Assembly: GCF_023283885.1 (NCBI RefSeq)
Contig: NZ_JAKILA010000015.1
Coordinates: forward strand, 48,632 to 112,631
Length of the DNA: 64,000 nt
Direction of reading: 5' to 3'
Source: Shewanella basaltis
GTDB taxonomy: Bacteria > Pseudomonadota > Gammaproteobacteria > Enterobacterales > Shewanellaceae
In this document: positions 1 to 13,910 of the stretch, piece by piece
Position numbering within the stretch: position 1 is the first letter of the stretch
How the letters are laid out: every line of letters begins with the position of its first letter
The notes under the pieces: generated by a model
Told to the model about the DNA's origin: nothing
Seen by the model: the letters and a program-made list of their open reading frames with translations, nothing else
Databases searched by the model: none
Made by a program: the position numbers and the translations under genes

Positions 1-209
1 TAGTGACCGGACGAGTATGGCGTGGTAGCGCATTTGGTGGCGTTAAAGGGCGCAGTGAATTACCCGGTATTGTCGAGCAATACTTAGCTGGTGAATTTAA
101 ATTAGACCACTTTATTACTCACACAATGGGCCTTGAAGGGATTAACGATGCATTTGATTTAATGCATAAAGGCGAAAGTATTCGTAGCGTTATTCACTTT
201 AATAAATAA
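1..209 (+). CDS. frmA: S-(hydroxymethyl)glutathione dehydrogenase (class III alcohol dehydrogenase), 3' end only
   Basis: Partial gene: only the last 68 or so codons are present and the reading frame enters from the left edge. The visible C-terminus ([17 protein letters not shown], then a helix with the [15 protein letters not shown] pattern) is typical of glutathione-dependent formaldehyde dehydrogenase, also called adhC. The cytoplasmic zinc enzyme oxidises S-hydroxymethylglutathione to S-formylglutathione. The next gene encodes the hydrolase for that product, 69 bp downstream on the same strand, so the two are probably co-transcribed. The missing N-terminus contains the zinc ligands, so activity cannot be judged here. 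Confidence 0.9.
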   Translation, partial: VTGRVWRGSAFGGVKGRSELPGIVEQYLAGEFKLDHFITHTMGLEGINDAFDLMHKGESIRSVIHFNK

Positions 210-278
210 GCTGATCTTAAAGAGAAAAACAATGCAGTTAATTTTTAATTAGCTGCATTTATTTTATGAGGATCCACC

Positions 279-1124
279 ATGACCATTGAAAATATCAGCA
301 ACACCAAAGCATTTGGTGGCTGGCATAAACAATATACTCATTTTTCAACAGCACTAAATTGCACAATGCGATTTGCTATTTACTTACCGCCACAAGCTGA
401 ACAACAAAATGTACCCGTATTGTATTGGTTATCAGGGCTTACCTGCACTGACGAAAACTTTATGCAAAAAGCAGGTGCACAGCGCATTGCCGCTGAACTA
501 GGTATAGCGATTGTTGCACCAGACACCAGCCCACGTGGTAATAACGTTGCCGACGACAAAGACGGTGCTTATGATTTTGGTTTAGGCGCAGGGTTTTACC
601 TCAATGCCACTAAACCACCTTTTGATCAGCATTATAAAATGTATGATTATGTGGTGTCAGAGTTGCCAGCAATCATTGAAGCGCATTTTCCGGTAACTAA
701 CCAACGTAGCATTAGTGGCCATTCAATGGGCGGCCATGGCGCCTTAACAATTGCATTAAAAAATCCAAACCTATTTGCGAGTGTGTCAGCCTTTAGCCCA
801 ATTTGTAATCCAATGGATTGCCCTTGGGGAATTAAAGCATTCCGTGGTTATTTGGGCGATGATCAACAGCAATGGCAACAATATGATAGCTGTGAATTAA
901 TGCAAAATAGCCAACAATTTGTGCCTGCGCTGGTGGATCAAGGTAGCAATGACAACTTTTTAGATGAGCAATTAAAACCTCACGCATTAGAAAAAGTCGC
1001 CCAACAAAAGGGCTATCCTCTCGAGTTACGAATGCAGCCAGGATATGACCATAGCTACTACTTTATAGCGACCTTTATTGAAGAACACCTGCGATTCCAT
1101 GCAAAATATTTAAAGATCAACTAA
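279..1124 (+). CDS. fghA: S-formylglutathione hydrolase
   Basis: 281 aa, the normal length for this esterase family. It hydrolyses S-formylglutathione to formate and glutathione, the second step of formaldehyde detoxification in the cytoplasm. The alpha/beta-hydrolase nucleophile motif GHSMGGHGA places the catalytic Ser at residue 149. The late Asp ([11 protein letters not shown]) and His (PGYDHSYYF) motifs complete the expected triad. The ATG start follows GAGGATCCACC, a usable ribosome binding site. The gene follows the formaldehyde dehydrogenase end and is closed by a strong terminator at 1151. Confidence 0.95.
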   Translation: MTIENISNTKAFGGWHKQYTHFSTALNCTMRFAIYLPPQAEQQNVPVLYWLSGLTCTDENFMQKAGAQRIAAELGIAIVAPDTSPRGNNVADDKDGAYDFGLGAGFYLNATKPPFDQHYKMYDYVVSELPAIIEAHFPVTNQRSISGHSMGGHGALTIALKNPNLFASVSAFSPICNPMDCPWGIKAFRGYLGDDQQQWQQYDSCELMQNSQQFVPALVDQGSNDNFLDEQLKPHALEKVAQQKGYPLELRMQPGYDHSYYFIATFIEEHLRFHAKYLKIN

Positions 1125-1150
1125 CACTAATTAGGTGTTAACACTCACTC

Positions 1151-1178
1151 AAAACGAGCCTTTAGGGCTCGTTTTTTT
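1151..1178 (+). terminator. Rho-independent terminator after fghA
   Basis: The arms CGAGCC and GGCTCG, separated by 4-5 nt and flanked by AAAA and a run of seven T, form a classic intrinsic terminator 27 bp after the fghA stop. Confidence 0.85.
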
Positions 1179-1335
1179 ATCGCTACAAAGTATAAAACGG
1201 CCAAATAAACAGGTTATTTAGGCGTAAAAAGTGTAAATAAGCCAACATCGAGCGCAATTGAGCGAGTAAAATAACCGTAAAGCACATTAAAACGGGCTGT
1301 TAAACAAGCAGTTTAAGCAACAATTCGGAGTAAAA

Positions 1336-1785
1336 ATGGCAAAAATAGCATTATTAGTGGGTACCACATTGGGAAGTTCAGAATATGTCGCCGATGAAAT
1401 GGCAGAACAATTAACCCAATTAAACCACCAAACAGAGGTATTTATTGACCCACAATGGGATCAATTAAGCGACTTTTCAGTATGGATCGTCGTTAGTTCT
1501 ACCCATGGCGCAGGCGATCTACCCGACAACATAGTGCCTTTTTATAAACAATTAATGCTCAATATGCCGGATCTAACATCGGTTCAACATGCATTATGCG
1601 CCATTGGCGATTCGAGCTACGACACATTTTGCCAAGGGCCTGAAAAAATAATCGATCTGCTTTTACAGTGTGGATCAACTCCAATTGTGGATAAGATCCA
1701 AATTGATGTTCAACAAGATCCCGTACCTGAAGAACCAGCGCTGGCGTGGTTATCGCAATGGCAGCAAAAAATAAACCAGGCATAA
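1336..1785 (+). CDS. mioC: MioC, flavodoxin-like FMN protein next to oriC
   Basis: 149 aa, the usual MioC length. The flavodoxin-type phosphate-binding loop is near residues 8-14 (GTTLGSS) and a second FMN loop contains STHGAGDLPDN. MioC is a small cytoplasmic FMN protein linked to biotin synthesis in E. coli. Transcription of mioC runs directly into oriC, as in E. coli and Vibrio, so it can influence initiation. The ATG start has the upstream CGGAG ribosome binding site. Position, length and motifs all agree. Confidence 0.92.
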   Translation: MAKIALLVGTTLGSSEYVADEMAEQLTQLNHQTEVFIDPQWDQLSDFSVWIVVSSTHGAGDLPDNIVPFYKQLMLNMPDLTSVQHALCAIGDSSYDTFCQGPEKIIDLLLQCGSTPIVDKIQIDVQQDPVPEEPALAWLSQWQQKINQA

Positions 1786-2200
1786 TTAACGATCTTATTT
1801 TGTATAAACCAACAACAACTCACAATTTAGATCTGGTTTATCCACAAATTACTATTTTTAATAATAAGTTTGTGGATAAGCTATTATTTTTAGCGATCAT
1901 AACTCTGTACTATTCACAACCCGATCTGCTTAAAGATCCCCCTTGTGGATAACTACCCGATCTATCCCCACCTTATATTGAGTTTGATCGCGATCAGATC
2001 ACAGGTTTAATGAACTGCTACTAACTGATTTTAATAGAAAAATAGAGTTACTAACAGAAAACAACGATCTTAATAGTAAACATAATAAAAAGATCTATAT
2101 AAAGATTTTAAGATCTATTAAGCAAAGCCATCTTGATCAATCTATGAAAAATGATCATTCACGTTAAGACAAGCAAGTGCTAAAATGTCCTGCTTGAATC
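1786..2200. other. Chromosomal replication origin oriC
   Basis: Non-coding region between mioC and mnmG, the classical gammaproteobacterial oriC position. There are three perfect DnaA boxes (TTATCCACA): 1838-1846 on +, 1871-1879 on - and 1944-1952 on -. A weaker box (CTATTCACA) is at 1910-1918. Fourteen GATC sites lie between 1791 and 2156, far above the 1-2 expected, which fits Dam methylation and SeqA control. The mnmG-proximal half (about 2030-2150) is very AT-rich with repeated AAGATCT words like the E. coli 13-mers, so it is the likely unwinding element. DnaA boxes lie on the mioC side and the AT-rich part on the mnmG side, as in E. coli. The exact borders are approximate. Confidence 0.93.
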
Positions 2201-2246
2201 ATGTTTCAAACAGAATTTAACTTTCTTAGCAATAAAAGGTCGCATA

Positions 2247-4136
2247 ATGCATTTTCATGAACGGTTTGATGTAATTGTCGTTGGTGGTGGTCATGCCGGT
2301 ACAGAGGCAGCCCTAGCCGCTGCAAGAATGGGATCAAAAACATTATTGTTAACCCATAACATCGACACATTAGGTCAAATGTCTTGTAATCCCGCCATTG
2401 GTGGTATTGGTAAAGGACATTTGGTTAAAGAGATCGATGCATTAGGCGGCGCAATGGCTACAGCCACTGATTTTGCCGGTATTCAATTTAGAACGTTAAA
2501 CTCAAGTAAAGGTCCGGCTGTACGTGCAACTCGTGCTCAAGCCGACCGAGCACTGTATCGTCAAAAGATTCAGCATATTTTACAAAACCAAGCAAACTTA
2601 CGTATTTTTCAACAAGCAGTTGACGACTTAGTTGTTGAAAATAATAAAGTTATTGGTGTTGTTACTCAAATGGGATTAGCCTTTGAAGCCCCCGCGGTTG
2701 TGTTAACGACAGGTACTTTTTTAAGTGGTAAAATCCACATTGGTTTACAAAATTACAGTGGTGGCCGTGCAGGCGATCCGCCAGCAATAGCATTAGCTAA
2801 TCGTTTACGTGAATTACCTATTCGTGTAGGTCGTTTAAAAACAGGCACCCCGCCACGTATTGATGCCAACACCATTGATTTTTCACAAATGACAGAACAA
2901 AAAGGTGATACGCCATTACCTGTTATGTCATTTCTTGGTGATGTGAGTCAGCATCCAAAACAAATTTCATGTTTTATTACTCACACTAATGAAAAAACCC
3001 ACGATATTATTCGTGGTGGCTTAGACAGAAGCCCTATGTATTCAGGTGTTATCGAAGGTATTGGGCCTCGTTACTGCCCATCAATTGAAGATAAGATCCA
3101 CCGCTTTGCTGATAAGTCATCGCATCAGATCTTTATCGAGCCAGAAGGGTTAACTACCAATGAGATCTACCCTAATGGTATTTCAACAAGCTTACCTTTT
3201 GATGTACAACTTAATTTAGTGCGTTCGATCAAAGGCATGGAAAATGCTGAAATCGTTCGTCCAGGTTACGCTATCGAATATGATTATTTTGATCCACGCG
3301 ATCTTAAAAATTCATTAGAAACCAAAACCATTGAAGGTTTATTCTTTGCAGGCCAAATTAACGGCACTACTGGCTACGAAGAAGCCGCTGCACAAGGGTT
3401 ATTAGCGGGTATGAATGCATCACTTCAGGTGCAAGGTAAAGAGACTTGGTGCCCACGCCGCGATGAAGCTTACCTTGGGGTATTAGTTGATGATCTATCA
3501 ACCCTTGGTACCAAAGAACCCTACCGCATGTTCACCAGCCGTGCCGAGTATCGTTTACTGCTGCGTGAAGACAACGCCGATTTACGCTTAACCGAAAAAG
3601 GCCGTGAACTTGGTTTGGTTGACGATAATCGTTGGGAATTATTCAGTAAGAAAAAAGAATCGATCGAGCTGGAATTACAGCGTTTACGTAGCCAATGGGT
3701 ACACCCTAATTCACCGCTATTAGATGTATTAAACCCTCAATTAAATACACCTATTTCGCGTGAAGCATCATTTGAAGATTTGCTGCGTCGCCCTGAAATG
3801 GATTACAGTAAATTAATGCAGTTAGAAGGGTTTGGTCCAGGTCTTGACGATCCACAAGCTGCTGAGCAGGTGCAAATTCAAGTAAAATATTCTGGTTATA
3901 TACAACGTCAACAAGACGAAATTGATAAAGCCATTCGCCATGAAAATTCACTATTGCCTCTTGATCTTGATTATCAAGAAGTACCAGGACTTTCAAATGA
4001 AGTGATCGCTAAACTCAACAATCACAAACCAGAAACCGTAGGACAGGCATCGCGCATATCTGGAATTACTCCGGCAGCGATATCTATTTTGCTAGTTCAC
4101 TTGAAAAAACGTGGTTTATTGAGAAAAAGCGCCTAA
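2247..4136 (+). CDS. mnmG: tRNA uridine-5-carboxymethylaminomethyl modification enzyme MnmG (GidA)
   Basis: 629 aa, full length. With MnmE (not in the window) this FAD protein makes the cmnm5 modification of wobble U34 in tRNAs. The Rossmann FAD loop [10 protein letters not shown] is at residues 13-22, followed by the family signature [23 protein letters not shown] and the later [15 protein letters not shown]. The C-terminal helical domain is intact. The gene is directly to the right of oriC and is followed by a terminator. Function is assigned from strong family similarity. Confidence 0.97.
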   Translation: MHFHERFDVIVVGGGHAGTEAALAAARMGSKTLLLTHNIDTLGQMSCNPAIGGIGKGHLVKEIDALGGAMATATDFAGIQFRTLNSSKGPAVRATRAQADRALYRQKIQHILQNQANLRIFQQAVDDLVVENNKVIGVVTQMGLAFEAPAVVLTTGTFLSGKIHIGLQNYSGGRAGDPPAIALANRLRELPIRVGRLKTGTPPRIDANTIDFSQMTEQKGDTPLPVMSFLGDVSQHPKQISCFITHTNEKTHDIIRGGLDRSPMYSGVIEGIGPRYCPSIEDKIHRFADKSSHQIFIEPEGLTTNEIYPNGISTSLPFDVQLNLVRSIKGMENAEIVRPGYAIEYDYFDPRDLKNSLETKTIEGLFFAGQINGTTGYEEAAAQGLLAGMNASLQVQGKETWCPRRDEAYLGVLVDDLSTLGTKEPYRMFTSRAEYRLLLREDNADLRLTEKGRELGLVDDNRWELFSKKKESIELELQRLRSQWVHPNSPLLDVLNPQLNTPISREASFEDLLRRPEMDYSKLMQLEGFGPGLDDPQAAEQVQIQVKYSGYIQRQQDEIDKAIRHENSLLPLDLDYQEVPGLSNEVIAKLNNHKPETVGQASRISGITPAAISILLVHLKKRGLLRKSA

Positions 4137-4165
4137 ATAGCAATATTTTTTCGACTCAATAACAC

Positions 4166-4189
4166 AAGGGAAGCCATAAGGCTTCCCTT
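4166..4189 (+). terminator. Hairpin terminator between mnmG and rsmG
   Basis: A perfect 10-bp stem, AAGGGAAGCC / GGCTTCCCTT, with a 4-nt loop (ATAA). The following T-tract is short and interrupted, so termination may be partial and allow read-through to rsmG. Confidence 0.7.
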
Positions 4190-4247
4190 AGTGCTTTTAC
4201 GGCTTCATAATAACTGCCGTCTGTTCATGCAATTTACGAGGCTTTCT

Positions 4248-4868
4248 GTGTTATCTGCGCAACTTCAAACCTATTTAGCTGAAATGAAAATATCGGCCAC
4301 CGAACTACAACAAAAACAATTAGTCGGTTTTGTTGAAATGCTCGCTAAATGGAATAAAGCCTATAACCTCACCTCGGTTCGCGATCCTGAGCAAATGTTA
4401 ATCCGCCATATTATGGACAGTTTAGCCGTTTCTCCTTATCTTGATGGGCAGCGCTTTATCGATGTGGGGACAGGTCCTGGTTTACCAGGGATCCCATTAG
4501 CGATTATGAATCCGGAAAAACAATTTGTATTATTAGACAGCTTAGGCAAACGGATCCGTTTTCAGAAACAGGTACAGTTTGAGTTAAAAATTAATAATAT
4601 TACTTCAGTAGAAAGTCGGGTTGAAGCGTATCAGCCAGATGATAAATTTGATGGCGTATTAAGCCGAGCGTTTGCTTCGATACAAGATATGCTCAGTTGG
4701 TGTCATCATTTGCCAACTGAAAAAGGGATATATTACGCCTTAAAAGGCCAGTTAAACGAACAAGAATTACAGCAAATGCCAGCAGGATTTTCGCTGGTTG
4801 AAACCATTGTATTGCATGTACCAAAGCTAGATGAACAGCGACATTTATTAAAAATTGCTAAGCAATAA
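4248..4868 (+). CDS. rsmG: 16S rRNA (guanine527-N7)-methyltransferase RsmG (GidB)
   Basis: 206 aa from the GTG start at 4248. The frame is open from 4191, but the GTG has an ACGAGG ribosome binding site 6-7 nt upstream and gives the usual N-terminus (LSAQLQTYL), so the longer form is rejected. The SAM-binding motif [16 protein letters not shown] and the downstream [12 protein letters not shown] are diagnostic. RsmG methylates N7 of G527 in the 530 loop of 16S rRNA, and its loss gives low-level streptomycin resistance in other bacteria. It sits in the conserved mnmG-rsmG-parAB order. Confidence 0.94.
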   Translation: MLSAQLQTYLAEMKISATELQQKQLVGFVEMLAKWNKAYNLTSVRDPEQMLIRHIMDSLAVSPYLDGQRFIDVGTGPGLPGIPLAIMNPEKQFVLLDSLGKRIRFQKQVQFELKINNITSVESRVEAYQPDDKFDGVLSRAFASIQDMLSWCHHLPTEKGIYYALKGQLNEQELQQMPAGFSLVETIVLHVPKLDEQRHLLKIAKQ

Positions 4869-4930
4869 AGTGCATTTCTTTCGCTAATTAATCTAACCGG
4901 ACATCAATAATTTAAAGACAGGATGACATT

Positions 4931-5719
4931 GTGGGTAAAATCATTGCCGTAGCTAACCAAAAAGGTGGCGTAGGAAAAACAACAACTTGCGTAAATTTAG
5001 CCGCATCACTTGCCGCCACAAAGCGCAAAGTGTTGTTGATCGATTTAGATCCTCAAGGCAATGCGACCATGGGTAGCGGCGTTGATAAATACGATGTTGA
5101 AAATACCGCTTATGAGCTTCTTGTAGAAGAAAAACCCTTTGCTAACATAGTGATCAAAAATACCATAGGTAAGTTTGATTTGATTGCCGGAAATGGCGAT
5201 GTAACAGCGGCAGAAATTAAATTAATGGAGTTTTTTGCGCGCGAAATCCGCTTACGTAACGCGCTTGCACCGATCAAAGATGACTACGATTATATTTTTA
5301 TCGACTGCCCTCCTTCTTTGAATATGCTAACGGTCAATGCAATGTCTGCTGCTGATTCTGTTTTAGTACCGATGCAATGTGAATATTATGCATTAGAAGG
5401 GCTAACAGCGTTAATCGATACCATTACCAAACTCGGTGCGATGGTCAATCCAACATTAACCATCGAAGGTATATTGCGCACCATGTACGATCCGCGCAAT
5501 CGCTTATCAAATGACGTATCTGATCAACTAAAACAACATTTTGGTGATAAGGTATACCGTACAGTCATCCCGCGAAATATCCGTTTAGCGGAAGCCCCTA
5601 GTTTTGGCGCCCCAGCGATGTACTACGACAAATCGAGTGCCGGAGCCAAAGCTTACTTAGCCCTTGCGGGTGAAATTATTCGTCGTGCAGAGCAACAAAC
5701 ACAACCCAAACAGGCGTAG
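4931..5719 (+). CDS. parA: Chromosome partitioning ATPase ParA (Soj)
   Basis: 262 aa with a GTG start after AGGATG. The deviant Walker A motif KGGVGKTTT is at residues 11-19, Walker A-prime/B-like segments ([30 protein letters not shown]) follow, and the C-terminus matches chromosomal Soj-type ParA. The nucleoid-bound ATPase moves ParB-parS complexes to segregate the origin region. It is 9 bp upstream of parB, so the two are co-expressed. Confidence 0.95.
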   Translation: MGKIIAVANQKGGVGKTTTCVNLAASLAATKRKVLLIDLDPQGNATMGSGVDKYDVENTAYELLVEEKPFANIVIKNTIGKFDLIAGNGDVTAAEIKLMEFFAREIRLRNALAPIKDDYDYIFIDCPPSLNMLTVNAMSAADSVLVPMQCEYYALEGLTALIDTITKLGAMVNPTLTIEGILRTMYDPRNRLSNDVSDQLKQHFGDKVYRTVIPRNIRLAEAPSFGAPAMYYDKSSAGAKAYLALAGEIIRRAEQQTQPKQA

Positions 5720-5728
5720 GATATAAAA

Positions 5729-6613
5729 ATGACGTTAAAAAAACGCGGTTTAGGTAAAGGCCTGGATGCCTTATTAAGCCATAGCAATGCTGCGAGTCGT
5801 AAAAGTGAACAACCAGAAGAAACATTACCGTTAACGACAGCTGGTGATTTAATTCATCTTGATCTTGATAAGCTGCAACCTGGCAAGTATCAACCTCGTA
5901 AAGATATGTCACCAGAGGCATTAGAAGAACTGGCAGAGTCAATCCGTTCACAAGGTGTTATTCAGCCAATTGTGGTTCGTAAAGTAGCTAACGGTCATTA
6001 TGAAATTATTGCAGGTGAACGTCGTTGGCGAGCAGCGCAACTTGCTAAACTCGATAAAGTCCCTTGTATCGTTAAGCAGGTGGCCGACGAAGCTGCGGTT
6101 GCTATCGCGCTAATTGAGAATATTCAACGTGAAGATCTCAATGCAATGGAAGAAGCGATAGCCTTACAGCGTTTATTAGAAGAATTTGAATTAACTCATC
6201 AACAAGTTGCTGATGCGGTTGGTAAATCAAGAGCAAGTGTGTCTAATTTATTGCGCTTAAACAGCCTCAACGAACCTGTTAAACGTTTGTTAGAATATGG
6301 TGACATTGACATGGGGCATGCCCGTGCTTTATTGGCAATTGAGGGTGATGAACAGACTAATTTAGCTCGATTAGTCGCATCAAAGGAAATGACTGTTCGA
6401 GAAACTGAACGATTAGTTAATAAAGCCTTAAATCCGGCTAAAGTCGCCGAAACACCAGCTAAAGATCATGATGTTAGCCGTTTAGAACAAGAGTTAATTG
6501 AAAGACTCGGTGCAAAAGTTGCCATCAACCATGGTACTAAAGGCAAAGGTAAAATTGTAATAAACTACCAAAATCTCGCTGAATTAGACGGTATTTTAAG
6601 TAAAATCCGCTAA
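5729..6613 (+). CDS. parB: Chromosome partitioning protein ParB (Spo0J)
   Basis: 294 aa. It starts with the ParA-interaction motif KKRGLGKGLDALL. The ParB/Srx CTPase domain includes QYQPRKDMSPEALEELAESI and the GERRWRAAQ box. The central helix-turn-helix (THQQVADAVGKSRASVSNLLRL) binds parS, and the C-terminal dimerisation domain is present. ParB loads on parS sites near the origin. I did not find a recognisable parS site inside this window, so the sites are probably just outside it. Confidence 0.95.
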   Translation: MTLKKRGLGKGLDALLSHSNAASRKSEQPEETLPLTTAGDLIHLDLDKLQPGKYQPRKDMSPEALEELAESIRSQGVIQPIVVRKVANGHYEIIAGERRWRAAQLAKLDKVPCIVKQVADEAAVAIALIENIQREDLNAMEEAIALQRLLEEFELTHQQVADAVGKSRASVSNLLRLNSLNEPVKRLLEYGDIDMGHARALLAIEGDEQTNLARLVASKEMTVRETERLVNKALNPAKVAETPAKDHDVSRLEQELIERLGAKVAINHGTKGKGKIVINYQNLAELDGILSKIR

Positions 6614-6652
6614 AAAGCCGACTAAACCATTTTCATCAGTAATTTTGTGACG

Positions 6653-6690
6653 TAGCGCTAATTTTTACTTTTGTATATTTAGCGCTAATT
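6653..6690. promoter_or_regulatory. Repeated palindromic motif upstream of the atp operon
   Basis: The 11-mer TAGCGCTAATT occurs twice, at 6653-6663 and 6680-6690, 27 bp apart. The second copy lies within the palindrome TTAGCGCTAA. Both are in the 219-bp parB-atpI gap that must hold the ATP synthase promoter. A paired operator is possible, but no factor can be named. Confidence 0.4.
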
Positions 6691-6832
6691 CACCCATTAA
6701 ATCGTTGTTTTCCTATCATCAAAGTTGCAAACAAAGCGCGAAAAGGTATACTTTGCAGGCTTTTTGTATCTTAAGGCTAGTTTAATATATTAAATTTAAC
6801 ATTAGGACCGCGAAAGGCATTAATGCGGAGAT

Positions 6833-7222
6833 ATGAAGTTGGGTAATGTTTTAGCGCGTCGTGGTAGGTTAGCAGCCTATAAATTAGTGCTGGTACAAGC
6901 GATAGTCGCGGGTATTATTTCAATACTATTTTTCGTAATGTGGGGAGCACAATATGGTCAGTCTGCATTAGCAGGCGCGACAATAGCTGTACTTCCTAAT
7001 TTTGTATTCGCAACCCTAGCTTTCTCACATAGTGGGGCAAGCTCAGCAGCAAAAGTGGTTAAAAGCTTTTACTGGGGGGAAGCGATAAAGATGCTGTTGA
7101 CCATTGCATTGTTTACGTTAGTGTTTATTAACATGAAAGTTGGATTTATGCCGCTTTTCACGTGTTACTCACTTGCGTTAGTAGTGCACTGGATAGCACC
7201 TTTATATTTCAAGCAAAGTTAA
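6833..7222 (+). CDS. atpI: ATP synthase protein I
   Basis: 129 aa with about four hydrophobic segments. It is the first gene of the atp operon, with GGAG upstream of its ATG. AtpI is a small membrane protein thought to help assemble the c-ring and is not part of the mature enzyme. Sequence conservation in this family is low, so the call relies on position, size and membrane topology. atpB follows after 12 bp. Confidence 0.88.
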   Translation: MKLGNVLARRGRLAAYKLVLVQAIVAGIISILFFVMWGAQYGQSALAGATIAVLPNFVFATLAFSHSGASSAAKVVKSFYWGEAIKMLLTIALFTLVFINMKVGFMPLFTCYSLALVVHWIAPLYFKQS

Positions 7223-7231
7223 GTGGGATGA

Positions 7232-8029
<798 letters not shown>

Positions 8030-8067
8030 GGGTAACCGAAAATTTTTTTGACCTAAATCATTAATAA

Positions 8068-8346
<279 letters not shown>

Positions 8347-8383
8347 TTAACGCTTCTGTCTTTAATCTAACTAGGAGGCTGTT

Positions 8384-8854
8384 GTGAATTTCAACGCTAC
8401 CCTATTCGGTCAGACGGTTGCCTTTATTCTCTTCGTGTGGTTTTGCATGAAGTTTGTATGGCCTCCGTTGATGAATGCCATCGAAGAACGCCAGAAGAAA
8501 ATTGCTGATGGTCTGGCAGATGCCGGCCGTGCAGCAAAAGATCTAGAGTTAGCGCAAATTAAAGCTACTGAGCAACTAAAAGAAGCAAAAGTAACTGCCA
8601 ACGAGATCATTGAGCAAGCTAACAAGCGTAAAGCTCAAATCGTTGAAGAAGCTAAAGCTGAAGCACAAATTGAGCGTGCTAAAATCATCGCTCAAGGTAA
8701 TGCAGAAATTGAAAACGAACGTAATCGCGTAAAAGATGACTTGCGTAAGCAAGTTGCTACTCTAGCCGTTATCGGCGCAGAGAAGATTCTTGAGCGTTCG
8801 ATTGACCCAGCCGCCCACAGTGACATTGTTAATAAACTTGTTGCTGAAATTTGA
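8384..8854 (+). CDS. atpF: ATP synthase Fo subunit b
   Basis: 156 aa with a GTG start 5 nt after a perfect AGGAGG. One N-terminal membrane helix (about residues 5-25) is followed by a long charged Ala/Glu/Lys-rich helix that forms the peripheral stalk dimer. Length equals that of the E. coli subunit. Confidence 0.96.
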   Translation: MNFNATLFGQTVAFILFVWFCMKFVWPPLMNAIEERQKKIADGLADAGRAAKDLELAQIKATEQLKEAKVTANEIIEQANKRKAQIVEEAKAEAQIERAKIIAQGNAEIENERNRVKDDLRKQVATLAVIGAEKILERSIDPAAHSDIVNKLVAEI

Positions 8855-8868
8855 TAAGGAGTTGAGTT

Positions 8869-9402
8869 ATGGCTGAATTAACCACCATCGCTCGCCCTTA
8901 CGCAAAGGCAGCTTTTGATTTTGCTGTTGAACACAAAGCAGTTGATAGCTGGACAGAAATGTTAGCTTTCGCCTCATTGGTAAGTGAAAACGATTCAATG
9001 AAACCACTGCTTAACGGTACTCTCGCGAGTACAGAGCTTGCCTCACTGTTTATTAAAATTTGCGGTGAGCAAGTCAACGAGCAAGGTCAGAACCTGATAA
9101 AGGTAATGGCTGAAAACGGTCGTTTAGGGATACTGCCAACAGTATCGCTACTTTTTGCTGAATACCGTAATGAGTGGGCAAAAGAAGTTGAGGCCGAAGT
9201 GGTTTCTGCTACTGAGCTAAGCTCTGAGCAACAGCAGCAAATTAGTGTTTCTCTAGAGAAACGTCTCGCACGCAAAGTTAAGCTGAATTGCAGCATCGAC
9301 GCATCGCTTATTGGCGGTGTGATTATTAAATCAGGCGACCTAGTCATTGATGGCTCGGTAAGCGGTAAATTATCGCGTTTGTCTGATAAGCTGCAGTCGT
9401 AA
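8869..9402 (+). CDS. atpH: ATP synthase F1 subunit delta
   Basis: 177 aa, typical length. It begins with [15 protein letters not shown], the usual delta N-terminal helical domain, and ends with the conserved [15 protein letters not shown]. It joins the b-subunit stalk to the top of the alpha3beta3 hexamer. It lies 14 bp after atpF within the operon. Confidence 0.96.
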   Translation: MAELTTIARPYAKAAFDFAVEHKAVDSWTEMLAFASLVSENDSMKPLLNGTLASTELASLFIKICGEQVNEQGQNLIKVMAENGRLGILPTVSLLFAEYRNEWAKEVEAEVVSATELSSEQQQQISVSLEKRLARKVKLNCSIDASLIGGVIIKSGDLVIDGSVSGKLSRLSDKLQS

Positions 9403-9416
9403 TTGGGAGTTTGAGC

Positions 9417-10958
9417 ATGCAACTGAATTCCACTGAAATCAGCGATCTGATTAAGCAGCGGATCGAGCAGTTCGACGTCGTTAGTGAAGCTCGCAACGAA
9501 GGTACTATCGTTGCAGTAAGTGACGGCATCATTCGCATTAACGGCCTTGCCGATGTAATGCAAGGTGAAATGATCGAACTGCCTGGTGGCCGTTTTGCAA
9601 TCGCGTTGAACTTAGAACGTGATTCTGTAGGCGCCGTAGTAATGGGCCCTTATGCTAATTTAGCAGAAGGTGCAAAAGTAAGAACCACTGGTCGTATTCT
9701 TGAAGTACCAGTGGGTCGTGGACTACTTGGTCGTGTTGTTAACACCCTTGGTGAGCCAATCGACGGTAAAGGACCTATCGACAACGATGGTTTCTCACCT
9801 GTTGAAGTGATTGCCCCTGGTGTTATTGAGCGTAAATCAGTAGATCAACCAATCCAAACTGGTTATAAAGCTGTTGATGCCATGATCCCAATTGGTCGTG
9901 GTCAACGTGAATTGATCATTGGTGACCGTCAGACTGGTAAAACAGCGATGGCTATCGATGCAATTATCAACCAGAAAGATTCAGGTATTAAATGTGTTTA
10001 TGTTGCCGTTGGTCAGAAAGCTTCTACCATCGCTAACGTAGTACGTAAACTTGAAGAACATGGCGCACTAGCTAACACTATCGTTGTTGTTGCATCAGCT
10101 TCTGAAGCTGCAGCACTGCAATTCTTAGCACCATATTCTGGTTGTTCAATGGGTGAATACTTCCGTGACCGCGGTGAAGATTCTTTAATCGTATATGATG
10201 ATTTGTCTAAGCAAGCTGTTGCTTACCGTCAAATTTCATTGCTATTGAAGCGTCCACCAGGACGTGAAGCATACCCAGGTGACGTATTCTATCTACACTC
10301 GCGTTTATTAGAGCGTGCATCACGCGTAAACGTGAACTATGTAGAAAAGTTCACAAACGGTGCAGTAAAAGGTCAAACCGGTTCGTTAACCGCGTTACCT
10401 ATTATTGAAACCCAAGCTGGTGACGTATCAGCGTTCGTACCGACCAACGTAATTTCTATTACAGATGGTCAGATCTTCCTTGAGACTGACTTGTTTAACT
10501 CGGGCTTACGTCCAGCAGTTAACCCAGGTATTTCTGTTTCTCGTGTTGGTGGTGCAGCGCAGACTAAGATCATCAAGAAACTGTCTGGCGGTATCCGTAC
10601 TGCACTTGCACAGTATCGAGAGCTTGCAGCGTTCTCACAGTTTGCATCTGATTTAGATGATGCAACACGTGCTCAACTTGAGCATGGTGAGCGTGTAACC
10701 GAACTAATGAAGCAAAAGCAATATGCTCCTATGAGCGTTGCAGCCCAAGCTGTGTCAATTTTCGCAGCTGAAAAAGGCTACCTAAAAGGTGTTGCTTTAA
10801 ATGAAATCGGTCGCTTCGAAGCCGCTCTGCTTTCATACATGAACAGTCAACATGCTGAGCTAATCAAAACCATCAATGCTACTGGCGATTATAACGCTGA
10901 TATCGAAGGTGAGTTGAAAGCAGGCATGGACAAGTTCATTGAAACCCAAACCTGGTAA
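9417..10958 (+). CDS. atpA: ATP synthase F1 subunit alpha
   Basis: 513 aa from ATG 9417, the same length as E. coli AtpA. An in-frame TTG at 9411 sits too close to the TTGGGAG ribosome binding site to be the start. The non-catalytic nucleotide site has Walker A GDRQTGKT with K175, matching E. coli numbering exactly. The later signature [17 protein letters not shown] is present. Confidence 0.98.
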   Translation: MQLNSTEISDLIKQRIEQFDVVSEARNEGTIVAVSDGIIRINGLADVMQGEMIELPGGRFAIALNLERDSVGAVVMGPYANLAEGAKVRTTGRILEVPVGRGLLGRVVNTLGEPIDGKGPIDNDGFSPVEVIAPGVIERKSVDQPIQTGYKAVDAMIPIGRGQRELIIGDRQTGKTAMAIDAIINQKDSGIKCVYVAVGQKASTIANVVRKLEEHGALANTIVVVASASEAAALQFLAPYSGCSMGEYFRDRGEDSLIVYDDLSKQAVAYRQISLLLKRPPGREAYPGDVFYLHSRLLERASRVNVNYVEKFTNGAVKGQTGSLTALPIIETQAGDVSAFVPTNVISITDGQIFLETDLFNSGLRPAVNPGISVSRVGGAAQTKIIKKLSGGIRTALAQYRELAAFSQFASDLDDATRAQLEHGERVTELMKQKQYAPMSVAAQAVSIFAAEKGYLKGVALNEIGRFEAALLSYMNSQHAELIKTINATGDYNADIEGELKAGMDKFIETQTW

Positions 10959-11011
10959 TAATGAACAAGAGGTGTCATTAGGCACCTCAGGTCCCAGATT
11001 GGAGAGTAGAG

Positions 11012-13298
<2,287 letters not shown>

Positions 13299-13334
13299 CT
13301 AGGCCGTAAAGCTTAGTTCTTTAAGGAGAACTTG

Positions 13335-13763
13335 ATGGCAGCCAAAACAGTCCAACTTGATATTGTTAGTGCAGAAGACAGCATCTACCACGGCGAAGTG
13401 AGCTTTTTTGAAGTGAACGGCGCTGAGGGTGAGTTAGGTATTATGCCTAACCACGTTGCTTTACTAACAAAAATCAAGCCTGGTATGGCGCGCTTTATCA
13501 AGCAAGATGGTAGTGAAGAAGTGTTGTACCTTTCTGGTGGTTTACTAGAAGTGCAACCTACTGCAATCTCAGTACTTGCTGATGTAGCATTACGTGCCGA
13601 TGATATTGATGAGAAAGCCGCTTTAGAAGCGAAAGAACGTGCTGAGCAAGCAATTGCTAATGCTGGCGCCGACTTCAACTACGAAGCAGCAGCTATCGAA
13701 TTGGCCAAGTCTTTGGCTCAATTGAAAGTAGTTGAAACCATCAAGAAAAATATCACCAGATAA
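13335..13763 (+). CDS. atpC: ATP synthase F1 subunit epsilon
   Basis: 142 aa from ATG 13335, after AAGGAG. An N-terminal beta-sandwich ([19 protein letters not shown]) is followed by the C-terminal two-helix domain that inhibits ATP hydrolysis. It is the last gene of the operon and is followed by a strong terminator. Confidence 0.96.
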   Translation: MAAKTVQLDIVSAEDSIYHGEVSFFEVNGAEGELGIMPNHVALLTKIKPGMARFIKQDGSEEVLYLSGGLLEVQPTAISVLADVALRADDIDEKAALEAKERAEQAIANAGADFNYEAAAIELAKSLAQLKVVETIKKNITR

Positions 13764-13782
13764 TCTGATTATTTGACGCAAT

Positions 13783-13813
13783 AAAAGGCGACTCATTATG
13801 GGTCGCCTTTTTT
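13783..13813 (+). terminator. Bidirectional terminator closing the atp operon
   Basis: The arms AAAAGGCGAC and GTCGCCTTTT surround a 9-nt loop, and the symmetry extends outwards (GCAAT before, ATTGC after). The T-run follows directly, 20 bp after atpC. Confidence 0.9.
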
Positions 13814-13910
13814 ATTGCTATTTTACCCGGTTGTCAGCTTTTCCATTTACCACGAGATTAAGCTAAAATAGCGCCAATTAGAATTTACGTTGTTTGAAGG
13901 GATCAATTTT

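Noticed and set aside
1746..1952. Open frame running from mioC into oriC
   Set aside because: It covers DnaA boxes and has no ribosome binding site or known similarity; it is a by-product of AT-rich origin DNA.
4191..4247. Longer N-terminus for RsmG
   Set aside because: The extension overlaps the terminator hairpin region and does not match the family; GTG 4248 has a good ribosome binding site.
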